Below, one piece after another: positions 26,363 to 36,389 of a DNA stretch of 64,000 nt; position 1 is the first letter of the stretch; each line of letters begins with the position of its first letter. The stretch is taken from assembly GCF_001514205.1 (NCBI RefSeq), contig NZ_KQ948764.1, positions 753,882 to 817,881 on the forward strand, read 5' to 3'. Position numbers and translations under genes: made by a program. This DNA comes from Streptomyces griseoruber (GTDB lineage Bacteria; Actinomycetota; Actinomycetes; Streptomycetales; Streptomycetaceae). The notes under the pieces are model-generated. The model searched no databases. It was given only the letters and a program-made list of their open reading frames with translations, and was not told the origin of the DNA.

Positions 26363-26380
26363 ATTGTGAGCGCTAACAAT
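26363..26380. promoter_or_regulatory. LacI-family operator palindrome
   Basis: ATTGTGAGCGCTAACAAT is an 18-base palindrome with a single mismatch, centred on GC, and close to the classical lac operator core. It sits upstream of the LacI gene, consistent with autoregulation. It is inside the 451-base gap 26172-26622, which holds no gene that I can support. Confidence 0.7.
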
Positions 26381-26449
26381 TCATGGCGGTCAAGAGGGCT
26401 GCAACGGAACGTCGTCACGGTTGAATAACGCGCCAGGTGACGGGACTTG

Positions 26450-26467
26450 CTTGGACGCCCGTCCAAG
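26450..26467. promoter_or_regulatory. Perfect 18-bp palindrome of unknown purpose
   Basis: CTTGGACG-CC-CGTCCAAG is fully symmetric. It lies between the LacI operator and the end of the SCO2400-type gene. It could be an operator or a weak terminator for the latter gene; the sequence alone does not decide. Confidence 0.4.
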
Positions 26468-26622
26468 GATCCCTCAACCACCGCTCACACCAGCGAAGTT
26501 GAGCCATTCGGAGGGGGCTCGGAGGGGGTGAGTTCCGGTCGCTGCCGGATGGACGGGGCCTGCCGGGCGGTCGGGCCGGAGGGAGGCACCCCGCGCCTGC
26601 GGCCCGATCCAGACGACCGGCC

Positions 26623-27435
26623 CTAGGAGCACCACCACAGGAAGCGGGTGCAGGTTTCCGAGGGGGAGGGGTCGGGGGACGGGTCCGAGGTCGTCGGGGC
26701 CGCGGTCGGGGTGGAGCCGGAGGGGGCCGTCGCGCCGGAGGAGGAGCCGGGGACGGTCGCCGACTGGGCTTCCTTGTCCGGGGTTCGGCTCGCGTCCTCC
26801 GCGTCCGGGGAGTCCGAGGCCGACGGGGACGCGGACGCGCTGGGAGACGCCGAGGTCTCGTCCTTGCCCGCGCCCTTCCGGTCGTCCAACGGCTGTGCGG
26901 ACGTGCTCGGTTCCGCCGCCGAGTCGTCCACCTCGGAGGACTCGCCGCCGGCCGCCGCCGGGTTCGTCCTGGAGGAGAACCCCGGCGCGTCCACGCCGAG
27001 TTCGGCGAGGCTCAGCCCGCCCGCCGCCAGCACGAAACCGGCGGTGATCAGCACCGCGCGTCTGCGGCGTCTGCGGTGGACGGCCGCCTTGCGGTCCCGC
27101 CGGCTCGCGTCCGAGGCGTCGGCCGGACCCGCGCCCGCCGCGTCCCCGCCACCCCTGCGACCACCCCTGCCCTGGCCACGCCGACGCGCGGCCCGCCCCC
27201 GCGACTCGTCGCCGTCGGCCTCAGGGGCTTCCCGGCCGTCACCCTGGGCCTCGTGGCCGACATGGCCGCCCCCGCCGGGCGTGTCATGATCGCCGGGCCC
27301 GTCGGACGCGCCGGGCCGCGGCTCCGGGGTGTACACGTCCCGGGGATACGCGCGTAGCGGATCAGCAGATGCGCCGCACCCCGGGCAGGTGAGGGCGCCG
27401 TTGAGGTGCCGTCGGCACGGGTGGCAGTAGTCCAT
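26623..27435 (-). CDS. SCO2400-type zinc-ribbon membrane protein
   Basis: A 270-residue protein of the actinobacterial type usually labelled SCO2400 family. The N-terminus is a zinc ribbon, MDYCHPCRRHLNGALTCPGC (C-x2-C and C-x2-C), then about 90 residues of Gly/Asp/Arg-rich disordered chain, one transmembrane helix (AVLITAGFVLAAGGLSLAELG, about 128-148), and an outer Ser/Pro/Thr-rich tail ending CTRFLWWCS. This layout suggests a cytoplasmic zinc ribbon joined to an extracellular tail. Function unknown. Position next to the carbohydrate genes matches my recollection of S. coelicolor gene order. Confidence 0.7.
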   Translation of the reverse strand: MDYCHPCRRHLNGALTCPGCGASADPLRAYPRDVYTPEPRPGASDGPGDHDTPGGGGHVGHEAQGDGREAPEADGDESRGRAARRRGQGRGGRRGGGDAAGAGPADASDASRRDRKAAVHRRRRRRAVLITAGFVLAAGGLSLAELGVDAPGFSSRTNPAAAGGESSEVDDSAAEPSTSAQPLDDRKGAGKDETSASPSASASPSASDSPDAEDASRTPDKEAQSATVPGSSSGATAPSGSTPTAAPTTSDPSPDPSPSETCTRFLWWCS

Positions 27436-27645
27436 GACGCGGGAAGACTAGGTTCCCGGGCGGTCACGTTCCCAGGCTCGCCTGTGAAAGTTGTGTGGGA
27501 AACCGGCCATACCGGTGCGGCGGCCCGGGTGAGCTGTCACACACCTCCGACACCCTTCGATGGCGAAAGGGGCATCGAAGCCGTCAAACCGTTACCTGTT
27601 CGACCCATTGACACTCCCCTCGCGCCGTCCTTACTGTCTGCCCAG

Positions 27646-27675
27646 CATTTCGAACATGTGACGAAATCTCGAACA
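27646..27675 (+). promoter_or_regulatory. Shared IclR-type operator upstream of the dehydratase operon
   Basis: CGAAATCTCGAACA (27662-27675) matches the shared element, read in the direction of the gene. A second half-site CATTTCGAACA lies at 27646-27656, so TCGAACA occurs twice at 19-base spacing. The element ends 17 bases before the GTG start and abuts the ribosome site, suitable for repression. Confidence 0.6.
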
Positions 27676-27692
27676 GCCGAAGGGTAACTTCC

Positions 27693-28850
27693 GTGCGCAT
27701 CACCGGAATCAGCACGCACGTGGTCGGGACGCCGTGGCGCAACCTGACCTACGTCCTGGTGCACACCGACGAGGGCATCACGGGTGTCGGCGAGACCCGC
27801 ATGCTGGGCCACACCGACGCGCTGATCGGCTACCTGAGAGAAGCCGAGCAGAACCACATTCTCGGCTCCGACCCGTTCGCTGTCGAGGACCTCACCCGCC
27901 GGATGAAGTACGGCGACTACGGCCGGGCCGGCGAGATCGTGATGTCCGGCATCGCCGTCGTCGAGATGGCCTGCTGGGACATCAAGGGCAAGGCCCTCGG
28001 CGTCCCGGTGTGGCAGCTGCTCGGCGGCAAGGTCACCGACAAGGTCAAGGCGTACGCCAACGGCTGGTACACCACCGAGCGCACCCCGGAGGCCTACCAC
28101 AAGGCCGCCCAGGGGGTCATCGAGCGCGGTTACAAGGCGCTCAAGATCGACCCCTTCGGCACCGGGCACTTCGAGCTCGACCACGAGCAGAGCCTGTACG
28201 CCGTCTCCCTCATCGAGGCCGTGCGCGACGCCATCGGGCCGGACGCCGAGCTGATGCTGGAGATGCACGGCCGCTTCTCCCCCGCCACCGCCGTGCGGCT
28301 GGCCAGGGAACTGGCCCCCTTCAAGCCCGCGTGGCTGGAGGAGCCCTGCCCGCCGGAGAACCTGAAGGCGCTGGAGAAGGTCGCCGCCAAGGTCGACATC
28401 CCGGTCGCCACGGGTGAGCGCATCCACGACCGCATCGAGTTCCGCGAGCTCTTCGAGAGCCAGGCCGTGGACATCATCCAGCCGGACGTCGGCCACATCG
28501 GCGGCATCTGGGAGACCCGCAAGCTCGCCGCCACGGCGGAGACGCACTACGTGCTCGTCGCCCCGCACAACGTCGGTGGCCCGGTGCTGACCGCCGCCTC
28601 CCTCCAGGTCGGCTTCACCTCCCCCAACTTCAAGATCCTCGAGCACTTCAACGACTTCGCCGACGCGGAGATCAAGAAGGTCGTCAAGGGCGCGCCCGAG
28701 GTCGTCGACGGCTACTTCCACCTCTCCGACGCGCCGGGTCTCGGTGTGGAGCTGGACGTGGACGCCGCCGCCGAGTTCCCGCAGCAGCAGGCCCGCTTCG
28801 ACCTGTGGGCCGAGGGCTGGGAGCAGCGGAAGCCGAAGGGCACGAAGTGA
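27693..28850 (+). CDS. Enolase-superfamily sugar-acid dehydratase (galactonate dehydratase-like)
   Basis: A 385-residue mandelate racemase/muconate lactonizing family enzyme. The capping domain is followed by a barrel with KALKID, the base-type motif EMHGRF (like D-x-H-G-R in D-galactonate dehydratase), WLEEP, TGERIH and the second acid/base APHN. These are the metal-binding acids and His of the dehydratase subgroup, so removal of water from a sugar acid to give a 2-keto-3-deoxy acid is likely. Which acid (galactonate, arabinonate or another) cannot be read off. The GTG at 27693 has AAGGG eight bases upstream. It overlaps the dehydrogenase gene by GTGA. Confidence 0.87.
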   Translation: MRITGISTHVVGTPWRNLTYVLVHTDEGITGVGETRMLGHTDALIGYLREAEQNHILGSDPFAVEDLTRRMKYGDYGRAGEIVMSGIAVVEMACWDIKGKALGVPVWQLLGGKVTDKVKAYANGWYTTERTPEAYHKAAQGVIERGYKALKIDPFGTGHFELDHEQSLYAVSLIEAVRDAIGPDAELMLEMHGRFSPATAVRLARELAPFKPAWLEEPCPPENLKALEKVAAKVDIPVATGERIHDRIEFRELFESQAVDIIQPDVGHIGGIWETRKLAATAETHYVLVAPHNVGGPVLTAASLQVGFTSPNFKILEHFNDFADAEIKKVVKGAPEVVDGYFHLSDAPGLGVELDVDAAAEFPQQQARFDLWAEGWEQRKPKGTK

Positions 28851-29851
28851 GCACCGAGGTCGTCATCGAGGCGCCCGGCGAGCACCGGCTCACCGCGCAC
28901 ACACCGCGTGAGCCGGGCCCGGGCGAGGCCCTGGTCCGGGTCCACGCGGTGGGCATCTGCGGCAGCGACCGCGAGGTGTACCAGGGCAACCGGCCCGAGG
29001 GGTACGTCCGCTACCCGCTGACCCCCGGCCACGAGTGGTCCGGGACCGTGCAGGCCGTGGGCGCCGGGGTGCCCGCGGGCCTGGTCGGCCGGAAGGTGGT
29101 GGGCGAGGGCTTCCGCAACTGCCAGGTCTGCGACCGCTGCCACGCGGGCGAGACGACGCTGTGCACGGACGGGTACGAGGAGACCGGCTTCACCCAGCCG
29201 GGGGCGATGGCCACCACCCTCACCCTCCCGGCGCGGCTGCTGCACGTACTGTCCGAGGACGCCGATCTCACGGCCGCCGCCCTGCTGGAGCCCGCCGCGT
29301 GCATCGCGGCCGCCGCCATCAAGGCGCGGGCGCTGCCGGGCGAGAAGGTGGCCGTGGTGGGCACCGGGACGCTGGGCATGTTCGCGGTGCAGTTCCTGAA
29401 GGCGGGCTCGCCGGCGGAGCTGCTGGTGGTGGGCACCCGCGACGACAGGGAAACGCTGTCACGGCGGTTCGGGGCGACCGACTTCCGCACCAAGGACCAG
29501 GAGCTCCCCGACGACTTCGACGTCGTGATCGAGACCGCCGGGTCCGCGAGCGCTGCCCGAACGGCCGCCTCGCTGCTCCGCAGGGGCGGACGGCTGGTCC
29601 TCACGGGCATTCCTGCCGCGGGTGCCGACGGTCTCGACCCGACGGATCTCGTCGTACGGCAGCTGGAGGTGCACACCGTCTTCGGGGCACCGCCGGACGC
29701 CTGGTCGCACACGGTGCGGGTGTTCGGGGCCGGGCTGCTGGACCCGCTGCCGCTGGTCACGCACGAACTGCCGCTGGCCGAGTTCCCCGAGGCCATCGAG
29801 CTGGTGGGATCCGGCGACCCGAAGGTGGGCAAGGTGCTGCTCAAGCCGTAG
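28847..29851 (+). CDS. Zinc-dependent alcohol/sugar dehydrogenase (MDR superfamily)
   Basis: A 334-residue medium-chain dehydrogenase. The catalytic zinc site is ICGSD with GHEW, and the structural zinc is bound by the four-Cys loop CQVCDRCHAGETTLC. The nucleotide-binding motif is VVGTGTLGMFAVQ. It is coupled to the dehydratase by overlapping GTG and TGA, so it should act in the same pathway, most simply as the sugar 1-dehydrogenase that makes the lactone, or as a later alcohol dehydrogenase. A 16-base terminator follows. Confidence 0.87.
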   Translation: MSTEVVIEAPGEHRLTAHTPREPGPGEALVRVHAVGICGSDREVYQGNRPEGYVRYPLTPGHEWSGTVQAVGAGVPAGLVGRKVVGEGFRNCQVCDRCHAGETTLCTDGYEETGFTQPGAMATTLTLPARLLHVLSEDADLTAAALLEPAACIAAAAIKARALPGEKVAVVGTGTLGMFAVQFLKAGSPAELLVVGTRDDRETLSRRFGATDFRTKDQELPDDFDVVIETAGSASAARTAASLLRRGGRLVLTGIPAAGADGLDPTDLVVRQLEVHTVFGAPPDAWSHTVRVFGAGLLDPLPLVTHELPLAEFPEAIELVGSGDPKVGKVLLKP

Positions 29852-29869
29852 CGGCAGGCCCCTCACGCC

Positions 29870-29914
29870 GTACGCCGGTGCGGGGGCGACCTGACGGTCC
29901 CCGCACCGGCGTAC
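29870..29914 (+). terminator. Terminator after the dehydratase-dehydrogenase operon
   Basis: GTACGCCGGTGCGGGG (29870-29885) is perfectly complementary to 29899-29914 with a 13-base loop. It separates the two-gene operon from the next gene, which has its own operator. Confidence 0.85.
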
Positions 29915-29950
29915 ATCCAGACCCACCCGCGCCCTGAGCCGCGAACCTCG

Positions 29951-29966
29951 TCCGAAATATCGAACA
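29951..29966 (+). promoter_or_regulatory. Shared IclR-type operator upstream of the TIM-barrel gene
   Basis: TCCGAAATATCGAACA, the same element in gene orientation, ending 13 bases before the GTG start. With the preceding G it forms an imperfect 16-base palindrome (GTYCGAWATWTCGRAC). Confidence 0.6.
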
Positions 29967-29979
29967 CTAAGGACACCTT

Positions 29980-30948
29980 GTGACCGACGCTTCCGCCCCG
30001 GCAGCCCGTCGACCCGGTGAGCAGGCGCTCGCCGCACTCGGCCTGGGCGCACCCGCCCTCGACCCCGCCGACTCCTCGCCGCACTCCTTCCCCGGCGGCG
30101 GCCGCTGGCGCACCGAGGTCCCTTCGTGCGAGGGTCCCGAGGCGCTGGCCGTCATCCTGAAGGAGGCCTCGCGGCTCGACGTGCCGATCCACCGCATCAG
30201 CCAGGGCAGCGGTGTGTGGATGCTGACCGACGCCGAGATCACCGAGATGGTCGACGCGACGAACGAGCGGGACATCGAGCTCTGCCTGTTCACCGGTCCG
30301 CGCGGCACCTGGGACATCGGCGGCTCCACCCGGACCGACTCGCGCGGCGGGGGCTTGCGCGCCCGCGGCCACGACGCCGTAGCCGGCTGTGTCGAGGACG
30401 CGGTCCGCGCCACCGAGCTGGGCGTCAAGTGCCTGCTCGTCGCCGACGAGGGCGTGCTGTGGACGCTGCACCAGGCCCGTACGGCCGGCATCATCCCGGC
30501 CGACACCACGCTGAAGGTGTCGGCGCTGATCGGCCCCGTGAACCCGGCCTCGTACGCCGTCTACGAGCGGCTCGGCGCCGACTCCGTGAATGTGCCCAGC
30601 GATCTCACGCTGGACCACCTGACCGAGATCCGCCGGGTCTCCGGTGCCCCGATGGACATGTACATCGAGGCACCCGACGACCTCGGCGGGTACATCCGGA
30701 TGTACGAAGTGGCCGAGCTGATCCGGCGCGGCGCACCTCTGTATCTGAAGTTCGGTCTGTCCAAGGCCCCGGGGATCTACCCTTACGGCCACCACATGAG
30801 GGATCTGACCCTGTCCACCGCCCGGGAGCGGGTCCGGCGCGGCCGGCTCGCGCTCGACCTGCTCGCGCGGCATGGAGCGGACGGTGACATGGCCCCGCTG
30901 GGCTCCCGCCTGCCTGGCGAACTGAACAGGTTTGACGCCCGGTCATAA
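29980..30948 (+). CDS. Conserved protein of sugar locus, TIM-barrel-like, function unassigned
   Basis: A 322-residue soluble protein. Alternating strands and helices ([103 protein letters not shown]) look like a TIM barrel, with some resemblance to U32-type peptidase proteins. No catalytic residues can be assigned. It has its own promoter and carries the same operator as the neighbouring dehydratase operon, so a step in the same sugar pathway, for example the 2-keto-3-deoxy-acid aldolase that is otherwise missing here, is possible but unproven. Confidence 0.7.
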   Translation: MTDASAPAARRPGEQALAALGLGAPALDPADSSPHSFPGGGRWRTEVPSCEGPEALAVILKEASRLDVPIHRISQGSGVWMLTDAEITEMVDATNERDIELCLFTGPRGTWDIGGSTRTDSRGGGLRARGHDAVAGCVEDAVRATELGVKCLLVADEGVLWTLHQARTAGIIPADTTLKVSALIGPVNPASYAVYERLGADSVNVPSDLTLDHLTEIRRVSGAPMDMYIEAPDDLGGYIRMYEVAELIRRGAPLYLKFGLSKAPGIYPYGHHMRDLTLSTARERVRRGRLALDLLARHGADGDMAPLGSRLPGELNRFDARS

Positions 30949-31090
30949 CGTTCCGGAAACCTCGCTTCACACAAGCCGACACAGGCGCGCAGAATCCCAC
31001 ACACCTCCTTCTCGGTCTTTTCACGGCGTCCCTCCAGGGCGTCCTCGCACCGCGGGACCGAGCCCTGCACACACATCAAGGATGATGACC

Positions 31091-32197
31091 ATGCGTAACC
31101 GCAGAGCCGCACTCGCCGCCATAGCCGGAGCCGCTTCCCTCGCCCTCACGCTCAGCGCCTGTGGCCAGAACAGCGAGGGTGGCAGCAAGGAGGAGAAGGG
31201 CAGCGCCAAGGGCGGCACGATCGGCATCGCGATGCCGACCAAGTCCTCCGAGCGCTGGATCGCCGACGGCAACAACGTCGTGAAGAACCTCCAGTCCGCG
31301 GGCTACAAGACCAAGCTGGTCTACGGCGAGGACGACCCCGACCAGCAGGTCTCCCAGATCGAGAACCTGATCACCCAGGGCGTCAAGGCGCTGATCGTCG
31401 CCGCGATCGACAACAAGTCCCTGAACAACGTCCTCCAGCAGGCCAAGGACGCGGACATCCCGGTCATCGCGTACGACCGCCTGATCCTCGGCACGCCGAA
31501 CGTCGACTACTACGCGTCGTTCGACAACACCAAGGTCGGCGAGCTCCAGGCCAACTACATCGTCGACAAGCTCGGCCTGGCCAGCGGCAAGGGCCCGTTC
31601 AACATCGAGCTGTTCGCCGGCTCCAACGACGACAACAACACCAAGTACTTCTTCAACGGCGCGATGAGCGTGCTCCAGCCGTACATCGACAAGAAGAAGC
31701 TGGTCGTCCAGTCCGGCGACACCCAGCTCACCCAGGTCACCACCCTGCGCTGGGACGGCGCCACCGCCCAGAAGCGCATGGACGACATCCTGACCAAGGC
31801 CTACACGAGCAAGAAGGTCGACGCGGTCCTCTCGCCGTACGACGGCATCTCGATCGGCATCCTGTCGGCGCTGAAGTCGGACGACTACGGCTCCAAGAGC
31901 AAGCCGCTGCCGGTCCTCACCGGCCAGGACGCCGAGCTGGCCTCGGTGAAGTCGATCATCGCGGGCGAGCAGACGCAGACCGTCTACAAGGACACCCGTG
32001 AGCTGGCCAAGGTCGCCGCGAACATGGTGGACGCGGTCCTCAACGGCAAGAAGCCGGAGACCAACGACACCAAGACCTACGACAACGGCTCGAAGGTCGT
32101 CCCGGCCTACCTGCTCCAGCCGGTGAGCGTCGACAAGACCAACTACGAGAAGGTTCTGGTGGACGGCGGCTACTACACCGCCGACGAGCTCAAGTAA
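31091..32197 (+). CDS. chvE: ChvE-type multiple sugar-binding lipoprotein
   Basis: A 368-residue binding protein with a basic leader and lipobox LSAC ([20 protein letters not shown]). The mature part resembles ChvE/xylose-binding proteins: [48 protein letters not shown], and [13 protein letters not shown]. ChvE relatives bind arabinose, galactose, xylose and glucose. The ATG at 31091 has AAGGA nine bases upstream; earlier in-frame ATGs at 31082 and 31085 overlap that site. It is the first gene of a binding protein-ATPase-permease operon with gguA and gguB. The 142-base leader shows no copy of the IclR element. Confidence 0.9.
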   Translation: MRNRRAALAAIAGAASLALTLSACGQNSEGGSKEEKGSAKGGTIGIAMPTKSSERWIADGNNVVKNLQSAGYKTKLVYGEDDPDQQVSQIENLITQGVKALIVAAIDNKSLNNVLQQAKDADIPVIAYDRLILGTPNVDYYASFDNTKVGELQANYIVDKLGLASGKGPFNIELFAGSNDDNNTKYFFNGAMSVLQPYIDKKKLVVQSGDTQLTQVTTLRWDGATAQKRMDDILTKAYTSKKVDAVLSPYDGISIGILSALKSDDYGSKSKPLPVLTGQDAELASVKSIIAGEQTQTVYKDTRELAKVAANMVDAVLNGKKPETNDTKTYDNGSKVVPAYLLQPVSVDKTNYEKVLVDGGYYTADELK

Positions 32198-32229
32198 CCA
32201 CCGGCACCTACTGATTGGAAGGCACGACC

Positions 32230-33776
<1,547 letters not shown>

Positions 33777-33780
<4 letters not shown>

Positions 33781-35021
33781 GCACCGAAGTCACGGACAAG
33801 GTCCCGGCCGCCGCGCCGCCCGGCAAGAGCGGCGGATCGTCCGACGGCAACCTGCTCCAGCTGGTGCTGGGCGGTCTGCGCCGCAACATGCGCCAGTACG
33901 GCATGCTGATCGCGCTCGGTCTGATCGTCGTCCTGTTCCAGATCTGGACCGGCGGTGACCTGCTGCTGCCGCGCAACGTCTCCAACCTGGTGCTGCAGAA
34001 CAGCTACATCCTGATCCTCGCGATCGGCATGATGCTGGTGATCATCGCGGGCCACATCGACCTGTCGGTCGGTTCACTGACCGCGTTCGTGGGCGCCTTC
34101 GCGGCCGTCCTGATGGTGCAGCACAGCATGGCGTGGCCCCTCGCCCTGCTGCTGTGCCTGGTCGTGGGCGCGGTGGCGGGCTCGGTACAGGGCTTCCTGG
34201 TCGCCTATCTCGGCATACCGTCCTTCATCGTCACCCTCGCCGGCATGCTGCTCTTCCGCGGTCTGACGGAGATCCTGCTGAAGGGCCAGACCCTCGGCCC
34301 GTTCCCGGACGGCCTGCAGAAGATGGGCAACGGCTTCCTGCCGGAGGTCGGACCGAAGACGAACTACCACAACCTCACGCTGCTGCTCGGCCTCGCCCTG
34401 CTGGTCTTCGTGGTCCTCCAGGAGATCCGCGACCGCAAGCGCCAGCAGGAGTTCTCGCTCGACGTGGCGCCCCGCAACCTCTTCCTGCTCAAGCTCGTCG
34501 CGGTCGTCGCCGCGGTCCTCACGGTCACCATGCTGCTCGCCAGCTACAAGGGCGCGCCCATCGTGCTGCTGATCCTGGGCCTGCTGGTGGTCGGCTACGG
34601 CTATGTCATGCGCAACGCGGTCTTCGGCCGGCACATCTACGCGATCGGCGGCAACCTGCCGGCGGCCAAGCTGTCCGGCGTCAAGGACAAGAAGGTCACC
34701 TTCTACGTCTTCCTGAACATGGGCGTGCTCGCGGCGCTGGCGGGTCTCGTGGTCGCGGCCCGGCTGAACGCGGCCTCGCCGAAGGCGGGCCTGAACTTCG
34801 AACTGGAGGCGATCGCCTCGTCGTTCATCGGCGGCGCGTCGATGAGCGGCGGTGTCGGCACCGTCCTCGGCGCGATCATCGGTGGTCTCGTCCTCGGTGT
34901 CCTGAACAACGGCATGAACCTCCTGAGCGTCGGCACCGACTGGCAGCAGGTCATCAAGGGCCTCGCCCTGCTGCTCGCGGTCGGCTTCGACGTCTGGAAC
35001 AAGCGCAAGTCCGGTTCGTAG
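33777..35021 (+). CDS. gguB: Multiple-sugar ABC transporter permease (GguB/MmsB type)
   Basis: A 414-residue permease with [15 protein letters not shown] near residue 85, [20 protein letters not shown], and [21 protein letters not shown]. It is longer than the YtfT and YjfF permeases because of an extra polar loop and added helices (about residues 175-270, including [19 protein letters not shown]), which is typical of the GguB/XylH branch. A single permease suggests a homodimer. A terminator follows, although the mutarotase gene continues in the same direction. Confidence 0.92.
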
Positions 35022-35047
35022 ACCGGATCGACCGAGCAGACCGGATC

Positions 35048-35075
35048 GGGCCCCGCCGTGCGGCGGGGCCCTTCC
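35048..35075 (+). terminator. Terminator after gguB
   Basis: GGGCCCCGCC and its perfect complement close on the tetraloop GTGC and are followed by CTTCCC. Read-through into the downstream mutarotase gene is possible. Confidence 0.75.
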
Positions 35076-35132
35076 CATGAGCGGGGACCAGGAGCGGGGA
35101 CCATGAACAGGGACCATGAACAGGGAGGCGAA

Positions 35133-36185
35133 ATGCCGGTGCAGTCGCTCTTCGGCAAGCTGGCCGACGGCACGCCGATCCACAGCTGGGCGCTGGAGAA
35201 CGGCGGGACCCGGCTGCGGGTCCTCGACTACGGCGGGATCGTGCGGTCCCTGGAGATCCCCGACCGCGAGGGCCGCCTCGCGAACGTCAGCCTCGGGTTC
35301 GGCACCCTCGAGGAGTACGTCGAGAAGACCCCGTACTTCGGCGCGCTGATCGGCCGCTACGGCAACCGGCTCGGCGCGGGCCGCTACACCCTCGACGGCG
35401 AGACCCACCAGGCCGACGTCAACGACGGGCCGAACAGTCTGCACGGCGGGGCGGAGGGCTTCGACCGCCGGGTCTGGGACGTGGAGCCCTTCGCGCAGGG
35501 CCCGGACGTCGGCCTGCGGCTGTCCCGGACGAGCCCCGACGGCGAGATGGGCCATCCCGGCACGCTCGCGGTCCGGGTGACGTACACCCTCACCGCGGAC
35601 GGCGGCTGGCGGATCGACTACGAGGCCACCACCGACCGCCCGACGGTGGTCAACCTCACGAACCACGTCTACTGGAACCTGGCCGGCGAGGGCAGCGGCT
35701 CCGTCGCGGCACATGAGCTGTCGATCGCCGCCGCCCGCTACACCCCGGTCGGCCCCGGACTGATCCCCACGGGCGAGCTGGCCGAGGTCACGGACACCCC
35801 CTTCGACTTCCGCACGGCCAAGGAGATCGGCCGGGACCTGCGGGTCGCCGACCCGCAGCTGCTGCACGGCCAGGGCTACGACCACAACTGGGTCCTCGAC
35901 AAGGGCGTCACCGAGGAGCCCGTCCCGGTGGCGTTCCTGCGCGACCCGGCCTCGGGCCGCACCCTGGGCGTCGCCACGACCGAGCCGGGGCTCCAGTTCT
36001 ACTCCGGCAACTTCCTCGACGGCACCCTGACCGGCCCGGGCGGCCGGGTCTACCGTCAGGGCGACGCGCTCTGCCTGGAGACCCAGCACTTCCCGGACTC
36101 CCCGAACCGGCCGTCGTTCCCGTCGACGACCCTGCGCCCCGGGGAGACCTACCGCTCGACGACGGTGCACACCTTCGGGGTGTAG
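35133..36185 (+). CDS. galM: Aldose 1-epimerase (second galactose mutarotase)
   Basis: A 350-residue mutarotase with GRYGNRLGAG, NSLHGGAEGFDRRVWDVE, VVNLTNHVYWNLAGEG, the QGYDHNWVL loop and the C-terminal ETQHFPDSPNRPSFP. The ATG at 35133 is set by AGGGAGG five bases upstream; the leader contains a 15-base tandem repeat (GGGACCATGAACA, 35096-35125) that supplies false upstream ATGs. It is placed directly after the ChvE-GguAB importer and probably equilibrates the anomers of the imported sugar. It is about 25 residues longer than the paralogue at 8581-9558. Confidence 0.92.
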   Translation: MPVQSLFGKLADGTPIHSWALENGGTRLRVLDYGGIVRSLEIPDREGRLANVSLGFGTLEEYVEKTPYFGALIGRYGNRLGAGRYTLDGETHQADVNDGPNSLHGGAEGFDRRVWDVEPFAQGPDVGLRLSRTSPDGEMGHPGTLAVRVTYTLTADGGWRIDYEATTDRPTVVNLTNHVYWNLAGEGSGSVAAHELSIAAARYTPVGPGLIPTGELAEVTDTPFDFRTAKEIGRDLRVADPQLLHGQGYDHNWVLDKGVTEEPVPVAFLRDPASGRTLGVATTEPGLQFYSGNFLDGTLTGPGGRVYRQGDALCLETQHFPDSPNRPSFPSTTLRPGETYRSTTVHTFGV

Positions 36186-36213
36186 AGCCCCGGCCCGGCC
36201 CCGGCCTTTTGAT

Positions 36214-36246
36214 CCGGGAACGCGGATGCGAAACCTGGGTTCCCGG
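36214..36246 (+). terminator. Possible terminator after the second galM
   Basis: CCGGGAAC and GTTCCCGG (8-base perfect stem, 17-base loop) lie 29 bases after the galM stop. The rest of the 204-base gap contains a T-rich stretch near 36260 that may belong to the next promoter. Confidence 0.5.
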
Positions 36247-36389
36247 TTCCGCAACTCACATTTTTTTCACATCGGTTGAACGGGATGACTCACATCCACG
36301 TATGTACCGGTGGCCCGTGCTCCCCCGCGCGGGCCACCCAGACGACGGGCCCGGTCGTCCCCAGCGGGCCCGCCCCCTACGGAGGTTCC

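Noticed and set aside
26172..26622. Short open frames in the gap upstream of the LacI gene as small genes
   Set aside because: None has a ribosome site with coding-type base bias; the gap carries palindromes instead.
27693..30948. Agar or carrageenan (3,6-anhydrogalactose) catabolism
   Set aside because: The enolase-family protein could suggest a cycloisomerase, but there is no agarase, anhydrogalactose dehydrogenase of the aldehyde type or related gene; its motifs fit galactonate-type dehydratases better.
35128..35141. GCGAAATGCCGG at the start of the second galM as another operator copy
   Set aside because: It is made by the ATG start codon and its neighbours and lacks the conserved CGAAC end.
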